A stretch of 64,000 nucleotides of DNA from Meiothermus sp. (lineage in GTDB: Bacteria; Deinococcota; Deinococci; Deinococcales; Thermaceae), in the NCBI RefSeq assembly GCF_026004075.1, contig NZ_BPIK01000001.1:2086041-2150040 (forward strand), in the 5' to 3' direction. Made by a program: the position numbers and the translations under genes. Below the pieces are notes generated by a model. The model did no database searches. It was given only the letters and a program-made list of their open reading frames with translations, and was not told the origin of the DNA. Each line of letters opens with the position of its first letter. Within the stretch, counting starts at the first letter, position 1. This document shows positions 36,634 through 44,791 of this stretch, piece by piece.

Positions 36634-38010
36634 ATGGCAGGCAAGGTCGGGTTTGTAAGTCTGGGCTGTCCAAAAGCCCTGGTAGATTCGGAGCAGATAC
36701 TCTCGCGCCTGCGGGCCCAGGGATACGAAACCTCGCCCACCTATCAGGGGGCCGATGTGGTGGTGGTCAACACCTGCGGCTTCATCACCCCGGCGGTGGA
36801 GGAGTCGCTCACGGCCATCGGCGAAGCCCTGTCGGAGAACGGCAGGGTGATTGTGACCGGCTGCCTGGGGGCCCGGCCCGAGGTCATCCAGCAGGCCCAC
36901 CCGCAGGTGCTCGAGGTCACCGGCCCCGGCGAGGTAGACCGGGTCTTGGCCGCCGTACAGCGCGTGGTTCCTCCGGAGGAAAATCCTTTCACCGCCCTGG
37001 TTCCTCCGCAGGTCAAGCTCACCCCCCGCCACTACGCCTATCTGAAGATTGCCGAAGGGTGCAACCACAAGTGCAGCTTCTGCATCATCCCCAAGCTGCG
37101 GGGTCTGCAACAAAGCCGCGACGCCGCCGAGATTCTCTTCGAGGCCACCCGGCTGGTAGGCACCGGCACCAAGGAGCTGCTGGTGATCGCCCAGGACACC
37201 TCGGCCTACGGGGTGGACATCCGCCACCGCGACTCAGACTACGCGGGCAAGAAGGTACGGGCCCATCTGGTGGATCTGGTCAACGAGCTGGCCGGCCTGG
37301 GGGCCTGGCTGCGGCTGCATTACGTCTACCCCTACCCCCACGTGCGCGACCTCATCCCGCTGATGGCCGAGGGCAAGCTGCTGCCCTACCTGGACGTGCC
37401 GCTCCAGCACGCCAGCCCCAGGGTTCTGCGGGCCATGCGCCGCCCCGGGGGTGCTGAAAGCCACCTGAAGACCATCCAGGAATGGCGGGCCATCGCCCCC
37501 GACCTGGCGATTCGCTCGAGCTTTATCGTGGGCTTCCCCGGCGAAACCGAGGAAGACTTCGAGCTGCTACTGGAGTTTATCGCCGAGGCCCGGCTCGACC
37601 GGGTGGGCTGCTTTACCTACTCCGAGGTGGAAGGGGCCGACGCCAACAGCCTGCCGGGGGCCGTTCCCCAGGAGGTCAAAGAGGAGCGCCGGGCCCGCCT
37701 GATGGCCCTGCAGCAGCAGATTAGCCTGGAAAAGAACCAGGCCCGGCTGGGACAGACCCTCGAGGTCATCGTGGACGACTACGACGAGCTACCCGGCCTG
37801 GTGGTGGGCCGCTCCAAGTACGACGCACCGGGCATCGACGGGCTGGTCTACGCCGAGACCGACGGCACGGTCAAAATTGGCGACATCATCCAGGTGCGGG
37901 TTACCCAGGCCGAGGCCTACGACCTGCACGGGGAGATGGTGGGCCGGGTGGCCTGGAAACCCAGTGTTCCGGTGATGAACAACGTAGCCACGGAAACAAT
38001 TCGGGTGTAA
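36634..38010 (+). CDS. rimO: Ribosomal protein S12 methylthiotransferase RimO
   Basis: Radical-SAM enzyme that adds a methylthio group to an aspartate of ribosomal protein S12. Order: N-terminal UPF0004 domain with three cluster cysteines ([26 protein letters not shown]), radical-SAM CxxxCxxC in [16 protein letters not shown] near residue 145, and a C-terminal TRAM domain ([18 protein letters not shown]). The 458-residue length is normal. TATACT near 36589 is a plausible -10 box. RimO is preferred over MiaB because of the [11 protein letters not shown] start and FCIIPKLRG. Confidence 0.95.
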   Translation: MAGKVGFVSLGCPKALVDSEQILSRLRAQGYETSPTYQGADVVVVNTCGFITPAVEESLTAIGEALSENGRVIVTGCLGARPEVIQQAHPQVLEVTGPGEVDRVLAAVQRVVPPEENPFTALVPPQVKLTPRHYAYLKIAEGCNHKCSFCIIPKLRGLQQSRDAAEILFEATRLVGTGTKELLVIAQDTSAYGVDIRHRDSDYAGKKVRAHLVDLVNELAGLGAWLRLHYVYPYPHVRDLIPLMAEGKLLPYLDVPLQHASPRVLRAMRRPGGAESHLKTIQEWRAIAPDLAIRSSFIVGFPGETEEDFELLLEFIAEARLDRVGCFTYSEVEGADANSLPGAVPQEVKEERRARLMALQQQISLEKNQARLGQTLEVIVDDYDELPGLVVGRSKYDAPGIDGLVYAETDGTVKIGDIIQVRVTQAEAYDLHGEMVGRVAWKPSVPVMNNVATETIRV

Positions 38011-38187
38011 GCTAGGCCAAGTTTGGGTTATGGAACCTTCTCGAGTCGGTCTGAGCCTGAACATATCGAAAAATCGGGAGTATGGGTTTATCCTCCCTGT
38101 CAAAGTCTGTGCGGGGAGTGCACATCTTATGTATCTTCAGCATGAGGGTGTCCTCGAGGTTCGTCGCATACTCCAGCGGAGCCAGCT

Positions 38188-39525
38188 ATGTACATCGTAA
38201 TTGCCGGTGGCGGCGAGATCGGCTCACAGATTGCCAAAGCCCTGCACACCCAGCACGACCTGGTGGTGGTGGACACCAACCCCGAGGCCAAGGAGCGCCT
38301 GGGCGGGTTGGACGTGCAGGTGATTATAGGAAGCGTCACCGACCCCGAAGTTCTGCGCGAGGCCAAGGTGGATCTCTGCAACACCTTTATCGCCACCACC
38401 AACTGGGACGAGGTCAACCTGATTGCCTGCATGCTGGCCAAGGGCCTGGGGGCCAGGGAAACCCTGTGTTTCGTGGGGAAGCAGTCGTATGTGGACATCC
38501 TCACCGACCCGCGCACGGTGGAAATTCTGGGCACCCGCATCGACCAGGTCTTCTGGCCTCAGCGCTCGCTGGCTAAAGAAATTGTGGAAGTAATCCGGAT
38601 TCCCGGCGCGGTGGACACCGAGGTGCTGGCCGGTGGCCGGCTGCGCTTTGTGGAGTACCAGGTGCGGGAAGGCGGCCCCTACATCGGCAAGCAGCTCGCC
38701 CTGCTGGACTGGCCTCCGGGCAGCCTGCTGGCCGGTATCCTGCGCGAGGGCCGTTTTATTGCGGCCACCGACCCCGAGTTTGCTTCGCTCGCCCTCGAGG
38801 CCGAGGATCGCATTTTCTTCATGACCACCCCCCAGGGCTTCGACGCCATCCAGGCCTGCTTCGCCCCGCGCGAACGGGTGCGCCGGGTGATGGTGGTGGG
38901 GGGCGGCAATGTGGGGTACATGGTCACCAAAGAGCTGCTCAAGCACCGCCTCGAGGTCACCATCATTGACCACAACCCCGACCGCTGCGCCTGGCTGGCC
39001 GAACACCTGCCGGGGGCGCTGGTGCTCGAGGGCGACGGCACCGACCTGGAGCTGCTGGAGTCGGAGGGCCTCGATCACGTGGACGTGATGGTAGCCGTGA
39101 CCGAAAACGACGAGAAGAACCTGCTGGTCTCGCTCCTGGCCAAGCAGGTGGGCGTGGCCAAGGTGATCACACGGGTCAACCGCGGCGAGAACCGCCGCCT
39201 CTTCGAGCACGTGGGCATTGACATCCCCCTCACCCCCCGCGCCGCGGCGGTGCGCGAGGTGGTGGACTGGATCGCTCCCGATAACGTAGACCATCTGGCG
39301 CTGATCGAAGACCAGGTGGAGCTGCTGGAATTCGAACTGCCAGCCGACTTCCGCGAGACACCCTTCGATAAGCTGCAGCTCCCCCAGGGGGCCATTGCGG
39401 TGGCCCTCGAGCGCGGTACCCGGGTCTACCTGCGCTCCCCCATGCTGGCCGTTACCGGTGGCGATAAACTCCTGGTTCTTACCGACCGGCAGGTAGCCGA
39501 TGAAGTCCTGGCCCAGGTTCGCTAA
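38188..39525 (+). CDS. trkA: Trk potassium uptake regulator TrkA
   Basis: Peripheral membrane subunit that gates TrkH in response to nucleotides. The 445 residues form two RCK repeats: the first Rossmann fold starts IVIAGGGEIGSQIAKAL, the second VMVVGGGNVGYMVTKELL near residue 232, each followed by a TrkA_C domain. The acidic residue at the end of strand 2 (DTNPEA; DHNPDR) fits NAD(H) binding. It overlaps the first trkH by 26 nt, so the genes are co-translated. No cyclic di-AMP riboswitch was recognised upstream. Confidence 0.95.
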   Translation: MYIVIAGGGEIGSQIAKALHTQHDLVVVDTNPEAKERLGGLDVQVIIGSVTDPEVLREAKVDLCNTFIATTNWDEVNLIACMLAKGLGARETLCFVGKQSYVDILTDPRTVEILGTRIDQVFWPQRSLAKEIVEVIRIPGAVDTEVLAGGRLRFVEYQVREGGPYIGKQLALLDWPPGSLLAGILREGRFIAATDPEFASLALEAEDRIFFMTTPQGFDAIQACFAPRERVRRVMVVGGGNVGYMVTKELLKHRLEVTIIDHNPDRCAWLAEHLPGALVLEGDGTDLELLESEGLDHVDVMVAVTENDEKNLLVSLLAKQVGVAKVITRVNRGENRRLFEHVGIDIPLTPRAAAVREVVDWIAPDNVDHLALIEDQVELLEFELPADFRETPFDKLQLPQGAIAVALERGTRVYLRSPMLAVTGGDKLLVLTDRQVADEVLAQVR

Positions 39526-40984
39526 GGCGCGCGCAACCAACCCCATCCCGGTCGCCACCTACATGACCGGAACCGTATACGTCGCCCTTGGGGGCGTGAT
39601 GGGGATTCTGGGGCTGGCCGATACCCTGCTGGGCGAGGATGCCCTGGGGTTTTTCGTAGGTGCGGCCATTGGGCTGTTGCTGGGGGCCCTTCTCCGGCGG
39701 CTGGGTAGCCCCCAGGCCGAGCCGCGCCGGGCCGAGGCCCTGCTGACGGTGGCCGGGCTCTGGATAATGGTGCCCCTACTGGGGGCCTTCCCCTTCTGGA
39801 TCTCGGGGGGCCTTAGCTACCTGGACGCCCTGTTCGAGGCCACCTCGGGCTTCAGCACCACCGGCGCCACCATTCTGGCCGACTTCGAACAGTTCAGCTA
39901 CGGCCTTTTTTTCTGGCGGAGCCTGAGCCAGTGGTTTGGCGGCATGGGCATTCTCCTGCTGTTCATCGTGGTGCTGCCCCACCTGGCCCTGGCCGGACGG
40001 CAGATGTTTTTTGCCGAGACCACCGGCGTACAAAAGCAACAGCTCACCCCCAAGCTGCGCCAGACCGCCAATTACATCCTGCGGGTTTACCTGTTGCTCA
40101 CCCTGTTTACCCTGACCGCGTACCTTCTAACCGGTGTACCCCTATTCGAGGCAATCACCAACACCTTCTCGAGCGTCTCTGCGGGCGGCTTCAGCCCCAA
40201 CCCCCAGAGTTTTGCCAACTACGCCCCCCTCACCCAGTGGATTGCCGCCGGGGTGATGTTCCTCACCGGGGTGAACCTGCTCTTGCAGTACCGCGCGATT
40301 TTTGGCCGCGAGTACGCCGCCCCCCTGCGCGACCCCGAGTTCCGGGCCTACGCCCTGATTGTGTTGGTAGTAGGGCTGGCTATGGCTGGCATCCTGTTCG
40401 TGCGCCACGACTACACCCTCGAGCCAGCCCTGCGCCACGCCTTCTTCCAGACCACCTCCATTATCACGGGCACCGGTTTCGCCTCCGCCGACTTTGCTCA
40501 GTGGGTCATCCCGGCCCAGACCCTGCTGGTCATGCTGATGTTCATCGGGGGTAGCGCCGGCAGCGTGGGGGGCAGCATCAAGGTCATCCGCTGGCTGATT
40601 ATCGGGGCCCTGGTGCGGCGGGAGCTGCAGCGGGCCCTCCACCCCCAGGCGGTACTGCCCTTGCGGGTAGGCAACAAGAACATCGGCGAGGACGTAATGC
40701 GCTCGGTGGCGGCTTTCATCACCCTGTACGTGAGCCTGTTTGCCCTGGGGGTGCTGGTGATGGGAATACTGGAGGAAGATTTCGTGGTGGCTTTTTCGGC
40801 TTCGGCAGCGGCCATTGGGAATGTGGGGCCGGGGCTGGGCATGGTGGGGCCCATGGCCCACTACGGCGACCTGCACCCCATCTCCAAAGCCGTGATGATC
40901 TTCCAGATGTGGGCCGGGCGCATCGAGTTAATTGCGGTATTTTCACTGTTTACGCCTGAGCTTTGGCGCAGGCTCAGGGCCTGA
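39500..40984 (+). CDS. trkH: Trk potassium channel subunit TrkH (first copy)
   Basis: Membrane subunit of the Trk K+ uptake system, 494 residues. The four pore loops are visible: TSGFSTTGATIL, SSVSAGGFSPNP, ITGTGFASAD and AAAIGNVGPGLG, whose central glycines form the K+ filter. It also has the conserved SAGSVGGSIKVIR segment. ATG at 39500 overlaps trkA; it gives an N-terminus equal in length to the second copy, so I prefer it to the Met at 39563. Confidence 0.94.
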   Translation: MKSWPRFAKARATNPIPVATYMTGTVYVALGGVMGILGLADTLLGEDALGFFVGAAIGLLLGALLRRLGSPQAEPRRAEALLTVAGLWIMVPLLGAFPFWISGGLSYLDALFEATSGFSTTGATILADFEQFSYGLFFWRSLSQWFGGMGILLLFIVVLPHLALAGRQMFFAETTGVQKQQLTPKLRQTANYILRVYLLLTLFTLTAYLLTGVPLFEAITNTFSSVSAGGFSPNPQSFANYAPLTQWIAAGVMFLTGVNLLLQYRAIFGREYAAPLRDPEFRAYALIVLVVGLAMAGILFVRHDYTLEPALRHAFFQTTSIITGTGFASADFAQWVIPAQTLLVMLMFIGGSAGSVGGSIKVIRWLIIGALVRRELQRALHPQAVLPLRVGNKNIGEDVMRSVAAFITLYVSLFALGVLVMGILEEDFVVAFSASAAAIGNVGPGLGMVGPMAHYGDLHPISKAVMIFQMWAGRIELIAVFSLFTPELWRRLRA

Positions 40985-40996
40985 GGAACCAGCCCC

Positions 40997-42484
40997 ATGA
41001 AAAGAAAAACAAAACCCTGGCTGATAACCAACCTGCGCTTTGCCTACTATTTTCTGGGCGTGGTCTACCTGGCCCTGGGCGCGGTCATGCTGGGGCTCGA
41101 GGTGCTCTCGCTGGCGCTGGGCGAGTCGCCCTGGGGGTTTCTTTTGGGCGCCGGGGTGGGGCTTTCGCTGGGCTGGTGGTTCCGTAGCCTGGGCGACCCT
41201 AGGCACGAGCCGGGGCGGGCTGAAGCCCTGCTTTCTATTGCGCTGATTTGGCTGCTGGTGCCCCTGCTGGGTGCGATTCCCTTCTGGGTGGCGGGCGGCA
41301 TGAACTACCTCGATGCGGTGTTCGAGGCCATGTCCGGCTTCACCACCACCGGCGCAACGGTGCTAGCCGACTTTGAGCAGTTCGGCTACAGCCTGTTTTT
41401 CTGGCGCAGCCTGATGCAGTGGTTCGGGGGCGTGGGGATTCTGGTGCTGGTGGTGGCTTTGCTGGCCCATCTGGCCGTGGCGGGCCGTCAGCTTTTCATC
41501 ACCGAGAGCACCGGCATCCAGAAAGAACCCTTTACCCCCCGTTTGCGCACCGCCGCGCTGAGCATTCTCAAGGTGTACGCCACCCTTACCCTGGCGGCTG
41601 CTCTGTGCTACTGGATCGCCGGGGTGCCGGCCTTTGAAGCCATCTGCAACGCCCTCACCACCCTGCCCGCCGCTGGGTTCAGCCCCAACCCGCGCAGCTT
41701 CGAGACCTACAGCCCGCTGGCCCAGTGGTTCGGAACGCTGTTTATGTTCCTGGGGGGTGCGGGGTTCGTGTTGCAGTACCGGCTTTTCTTCACCCGCGAC
41801 CCCCGTCCGCTCCTGAGGGATGTGGAGTTGCGGGTCTATACCCTTATTGTTCTGGTGTTTAGCACAGCACTGGCCGCCTTCCTGATGACCCACCACGCCC
41901 AGGACATGAACTATACCTGGAGCGACGCCATCCGCCACGCCTTCTTCAACGTCACCTCCATCATCACCACCACCGGCTACGCCAGCGCCGACTTTGCCCT
42001 GTGGGTTCCGGCGGCCCAGGCCATTCTGGTGGCGGCCATGTTCGTGGGGGGCTGTGCAGGCTCGGGGGCGGGCGGCATCAAGGTGATTCGCTTGCTGGTG
42101 GTGGGGGCGATCGTGCGGCGGGAGCTGATCCGCTCGCTGCACCCCCAGGCAGTCATGACCCTGCGGCTGGGCAACAAAAGCCTGGGGGAAGACGTGATGC
42201 GCTCGGTGGCGGCTTTCATCACCCTCTATGCGGCCCTGGTGGCGGTGGGCGCGGTGCTCATCTCCTTGCTCGAGAACAACTTTGTGGTGGGTTTTACCGC
42301 CAGCGCTCAGGCGGTGGGCAACATCGGGCCGGGGCTGGGCGAGGTGGGGCCCATGGGCAGCTACGCCGGCCTCGAGCCCCTCTCCAAGCTGATCCTGATT
42401 GTTCAGATGTGGGCGGGGCGCATCGAGCTAATTCCGGTGTTTGCGCTGCTCACCCCTGAGCTTTGGAAGAAGCTGCGCGGCTAG
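40997..42484 (+). CDS. trkH: Trk potassium channel subunit TrkH (second copy)
   Basis: A 495-residue paralogue of the preceding gene, 12 nt downstream. Pore loops are MSGFTTTGATVL, TLPAAGFSPNP, ITTTGYASAD and AQAVGNIGPGLG, with SGAGGIKVIR. The two copies are clearly related along their whole length but far from identical, so the duplication is old and both filters are intact. They could form homodimers or a TrkH heterodimer with one TrkA, with different affinity or ion preference. Confidence 0.93.
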   Translation: MKRKTKPWLITNLRFAYYFLGVVYLALGAVMLGLEVLSLALGESPWGFLLGAGVGLSLGWWFRSLGDPRHEPGRAEALLSIALIWLLVPLLGAIPFWVAGGMNYLDAVFEAMSGFTTTGATVLADFEQFGYSLFFWRSLMQWFGGVGILVLVVALLAHLAVAGRQLFITESTGIQKEPFTPRLRTAALSILKVYATLTLAAALCYWIAGVPAFEAICNALTTLPAAGFSPNPRSFETYSPLAQWFGTLFMFLGGAGFVLQYRLFFTRDPRPLLRDVELRVYTLIVLVFSTALAAFLMTHHAQDMNYTWSDAIRHAFFNVTSIITTTGYASADFALWVPAAQAILVAAMFVGGCAGSGAGGIKVIRLLVVGAIVRRELIRSLHPQAVMTLRLGNKSLGEDVMRSVAAFITLYAALVAVGAVLISLLENNFVVGFTASAQAVGNIGPGLGEVGPMGSYAGLEPLSKLILIVQMWAGRIELIPVFALLTPELWKKLRG

Positions 42485-42505
42485 GCGGCGCGGTAAACTA
42501 AGGCC

Positions 42506-43009
42506 ATGTCCAGACCCCTGGTTTTTCCCGAGTCCTTTCGCCTCGACCACAAAAAAGTTCGGGCTCCCTACGTGCGTTTGGCGGGGGTGAAGGCAACCCC
42601 CAAGGGCGACCTGATCGAGAAGTACGACCTGCGCTTCGCCCAGCCCAACCAGGAGGCCCTTAGCACCGGGGCCATCCACACCCTCGAGCACCTCTTGGCC
42701 ACCTATATCCGCAGCCACCTGGACGGGGTGGTGGACATCTCACCCATGGGCTGCCGCACCGGCTTTTACCTGGTGGTGCTGGGCGAGCCGGGGCCCCAGA
42801 AGGTGCTGGAGGCTTTTCGGGCTACGTTACAGGACGTAGTCCATCACGCCGAGCCGGTGCCGGGGGTGAGTGAGCTCGAGTGCGGCAACTACCGCGACCA
42901 CGACCTTCAGGGTGCAAAAGCCTGGGCTGGGCGGGTGCTGCACAGCAACCTCCATGTACAGGAAACCATCGAGATCGCCCAGGAGGCCTACGGAGCCAAC
43001 ACGCCCTGA
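42506..43009 (+). CDS. luxS: S-ribosylhomocysteine lyase LuxS
   Basis: Splits S-ribosylhomocysteine into homocysteine and the AI-2 precursor DPD. The 167 residues include the zinc-binding HTLEH, the conserved PMGCRTGFYL with the catalytic cysteine, and the third ligand in ELECGNYRDHDL. TAAACT lies 6 nt before the ATG (leaderless). The 3' end overlaps the convergent pilin gene by 22 nt. Its substrate is made by MtnN, encoded on the other side of the pilin cluster. Confidence 0.96.
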   Translation: MSRPLVFPESFRLDHKKVRAPYVRLAGVKATPKGDLIEKYDLRFAQPNQEALSTGAIHTLEHLLATYIRSHLDGVVDISPMGCRTGFYLVVLGEPGPQKVLEAFRATLQDVVHHAEPVPGVSELECGNYRDHDLQGAKAWAGRVLHSNLHVQETIEIAQEAYGANTP

Positions 43010-43770
43010 TTGCGGGGCTGCACGGTTGCGCTCAGCGAGGTACCTGAACCCCCCACGCTAAAGGTGCGCCCTTGCACCACCCGGCTAAATTGCAGGCTAA
43101 CGCTCACCTGGCGGATGGCCGGAGGCCCTGCAGCAACCTCTGTAATGTTGAAGAAAGAACGCCTGGGGGCGAGGTAATCGGCCACCAGGGCCACGCTGAT
43201 GCCGCCCAGTGCGCCCACAGCCCCACCGGTAGGGGCTGCGCTGCCTGAAACCACCGTGGAGGGCTCTAGAAAGCCGGTGTACTGCATCAAAACCCAGGCA
43301 TCCGGATTGGCTGCATCGGGTGGCAGGCGGTCGAAGATGCTGCTCGAGTTGGCCACATAGACCGCCCGGCTAAGTGGGTAGTAGGCGAAAAAGCGGTAAC
43401 AGCCCTCGGTCTGGCCAGGGGTGGCGGGGCTACAGGCAGCCCCTACCCGCAACGGTGGCAAAACCACCGCCACAAACTGGTCGCCCACCGTCCAGGCATT
43501 GCTTCCCGAAACGGGGTTAATGGTTTGCCAGGCAGCCGGCCCGTTCAGGACGATGTTCTGGCCAGCGGGGTATACAAACCAGGCCTCTTGCAGCCTCGAG
43601 ACCAGTAGTTGGTGGGCAATCTGGCCGTCCAGCAACAGCTCATTACGGCGATCAAAATCACTGGTCGCGCGCAGGGTAGAGACAAAAAACCCCGTAAATG
43701 CTGCAACCAAAACACCCAGGATAGCTAAAGCCACCAGCAGCTCGACGAGGGTAACCCCATATTTGCGCAT
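42988..43770 (-). CDS. Type IV pilin-like protein (PilW type)
   Basis: A 260-residue protein with a class III signal: short basic leader MRKYG cleaved before VTLVELLVALAILGVLVAAF, with Glu5 of the mature N-terminus present. The rest fits minor pilins of the PilW kind (RNELLLDGQIAHQLLVSRLQ). It is the last of four leftward genes for minor pilins, 9 nt after the preceding one. In Thermus, comparable genes are needed for DNA uptake and pilus assembly. Confidence 0.85.
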   Translation of the reverse strand: MRKYGVTLVELLVALAILGVLVAAFTGFFVSTLRATSDFDRRNELLLDGQIAHQLLVSRLQEAWFVYPAGQNIVLNGPAAWQTINPVSGSNAWTVGDQFVAVVLPPLRVGAACSPATPGQTEGCYRFFAYYPLSRAVYVANSSSIFDRLPPDAANPDAWVLMQYTGFLEPSTVVSGSAAPTGGAVGALGGISVALVADYLAPRRSFFNITEVAAGPPAIRQVSVSLQFSRVVQGRTFSVGGSGTSLSATVQPRNQGVLAP

Positions 43771-43779
43771 AAACCTCTC

Positions 43780-44217
43780 CTAGGGTCGGGGCAGATCCAG
43801 GGTGAGACGGCTTTGTTCGCGACCGTTGCGTACAACCGTAACCTGCACCCTCTTAAGCGGCTGGCTATAGCTGCCACCCGGACAGCTACCCGCCGGGGGC
43901 ACCACGTTAAGAGGTTGGGGTGTATAGGCATCGGTGGCTGGATTAACGGCGCCTACGGTAATGCTAGCCCCTTCTGGCAATGCGATTTTAATGCAGTTGG
44001 CATCGTAGGCTGCCCGGGCCGCCGGCCCGCTGACCCACTGCACCCGCACGGTCTCCATAACCTCACGCGCTTGTGCATTGGCGTCTATCCCCGCTTGCGC
44101 GCTGCGCGTGGCCCCAAAGATGGTTGTCACCGCTCCGGCCACCGCAGCCAACAAAGCCCCCAATAGCACAATGGACACCAGCAGTTCAACCAGGGTTACC
44201 CCCGCTGAGGCGCGCAT
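43780..44217 (-). CDS. Type IV pilin-like protein (PilV/GspI type)
   Basis: MRASAG leader, then VTLVELLVSIVLLGALLAAV with the conserved Glu5; about 145 residues in all. The beta-rich C-terminal half carries two cysteines (DANCIKIAL and GSCPGG) that could form a disulfide. ATG at 44215-44217 is chosen because prepilin leaders are short; the open frame to 44424 adds nothing like a leader. It lies between the FimT-like and PilW-like genes. Confidence 0.85.
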   Translation of the reverse strand: MRASAGVTLVELLVSIVLLGALLAAVAGAVTTIFGATRSAQAGIDANAQAREVMETVRVQWVSGPAARAAYDANCIKIALPEGASITVGAVNPATDAYTPQPLNVVPPAGSCPGGSYSQPLKRVQVTVVRNGREQSRLTLDLPRP

Positions 44218-44281
44218 ACTGCCTTTGTTTGAGCCGACATCCCACTGCCTTGCGCACCGGCGGCCCTCCTCAAACGCTGTG

Positions 44282-44782
44282 CTAATTGAACACCACCACC
44301 TTTCCAACCAAACCCACCACACCCACCACACTTCGGGGTGCAGCGGTTGGCGAAGTATCACAAGGCACATCCTGACTGACCAGCCTGAAGCAAAAGGCGG
44401 CGCCCCCACCGTCCAGCACCCCAAACGGAGCGCGGTAGGTCAGTGTTGTGGCCCCTCCCGCAGGCACCTGGGCCACCGTCCCGGCCGGCAACCGAACCGT
44501 GCGGCTGACCAGCGATCCGTTGCGCACCTGACGGATGGTGAAGGCCGTACCCCCCCCTTCTAGCACAACCACAACGTTGCTGTTGTAGCGCTGGGCCTCA
44601 CTACGAGCCTGCAACAGCGCTGTGGCCACCGAAGCCGCCGCTTCACGCACCAGTGCCCGTTGGCGCGCGCCGTTGAGATTAACCGAAGCAATAGCCAGCA
44701 GAATACCCAGAATGGCCATCACCACCAGTATCTCGACCAATGTAAGGCCCGATTTTTTTAAGAGGACGGGCTCGAGGCGCAT
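44282..44782 (-). CDS. Type II/IV pseudopilin (GspH/FimT type)
   Basis: Leader MRLEPVLLKKSG, then LTLVEILVVMAILGILLAIA with Glu5, and a GspH-like domain (NLNGARQRALVREAAASVAT; ARSEAQRYNSNVVVVLEGGG; FRLVSQDVPC). 166 residues. FimT-like minor pilins bind DNA in some competence systems. It lies 9 nt downstream of the large ComZ-like gene and 64 nt upstream of the PilV-like gene. Confidence 0.87.
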   Translation of the reverse strand: MRLEPVLLKKSGLTLVEILVVMAILGILLAIASVNLNGARQRALVREAAASVATALLQARSEAQRYNSNVVVVLEGGGTAFTIRQVRNGSLVSRTVRLPAGTVAQVPAGGATTLTYRAPFGVLDGGGAAFCFRLVSQDVPCDTSPTAAPRSVVGVVGLVGKVVVFN

Positions 44783-44791
44783 AAATACCCC

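Noticed and set aside
36534-37457. 307-residue frame overlapping the start of rimO
   Set aside because: Different frame of rimO; composition typical of a shadow ORF.
38011-38187. Cyclic di-AMP (ydaO) riboswitch upstream of trkA
   Set aside because: The gap is long enough but I could not find the conserved core.
38224-39558. 444-residue open frame opposite trkA
   Set aside because: Mirror frame of a certain gene, with no start signal and biased composition.
44217-44424. Longer start for the PilV-like protein
   Set aside because: A class III prepilin leader is short; 69 extra residues with many Trp are not plausible.
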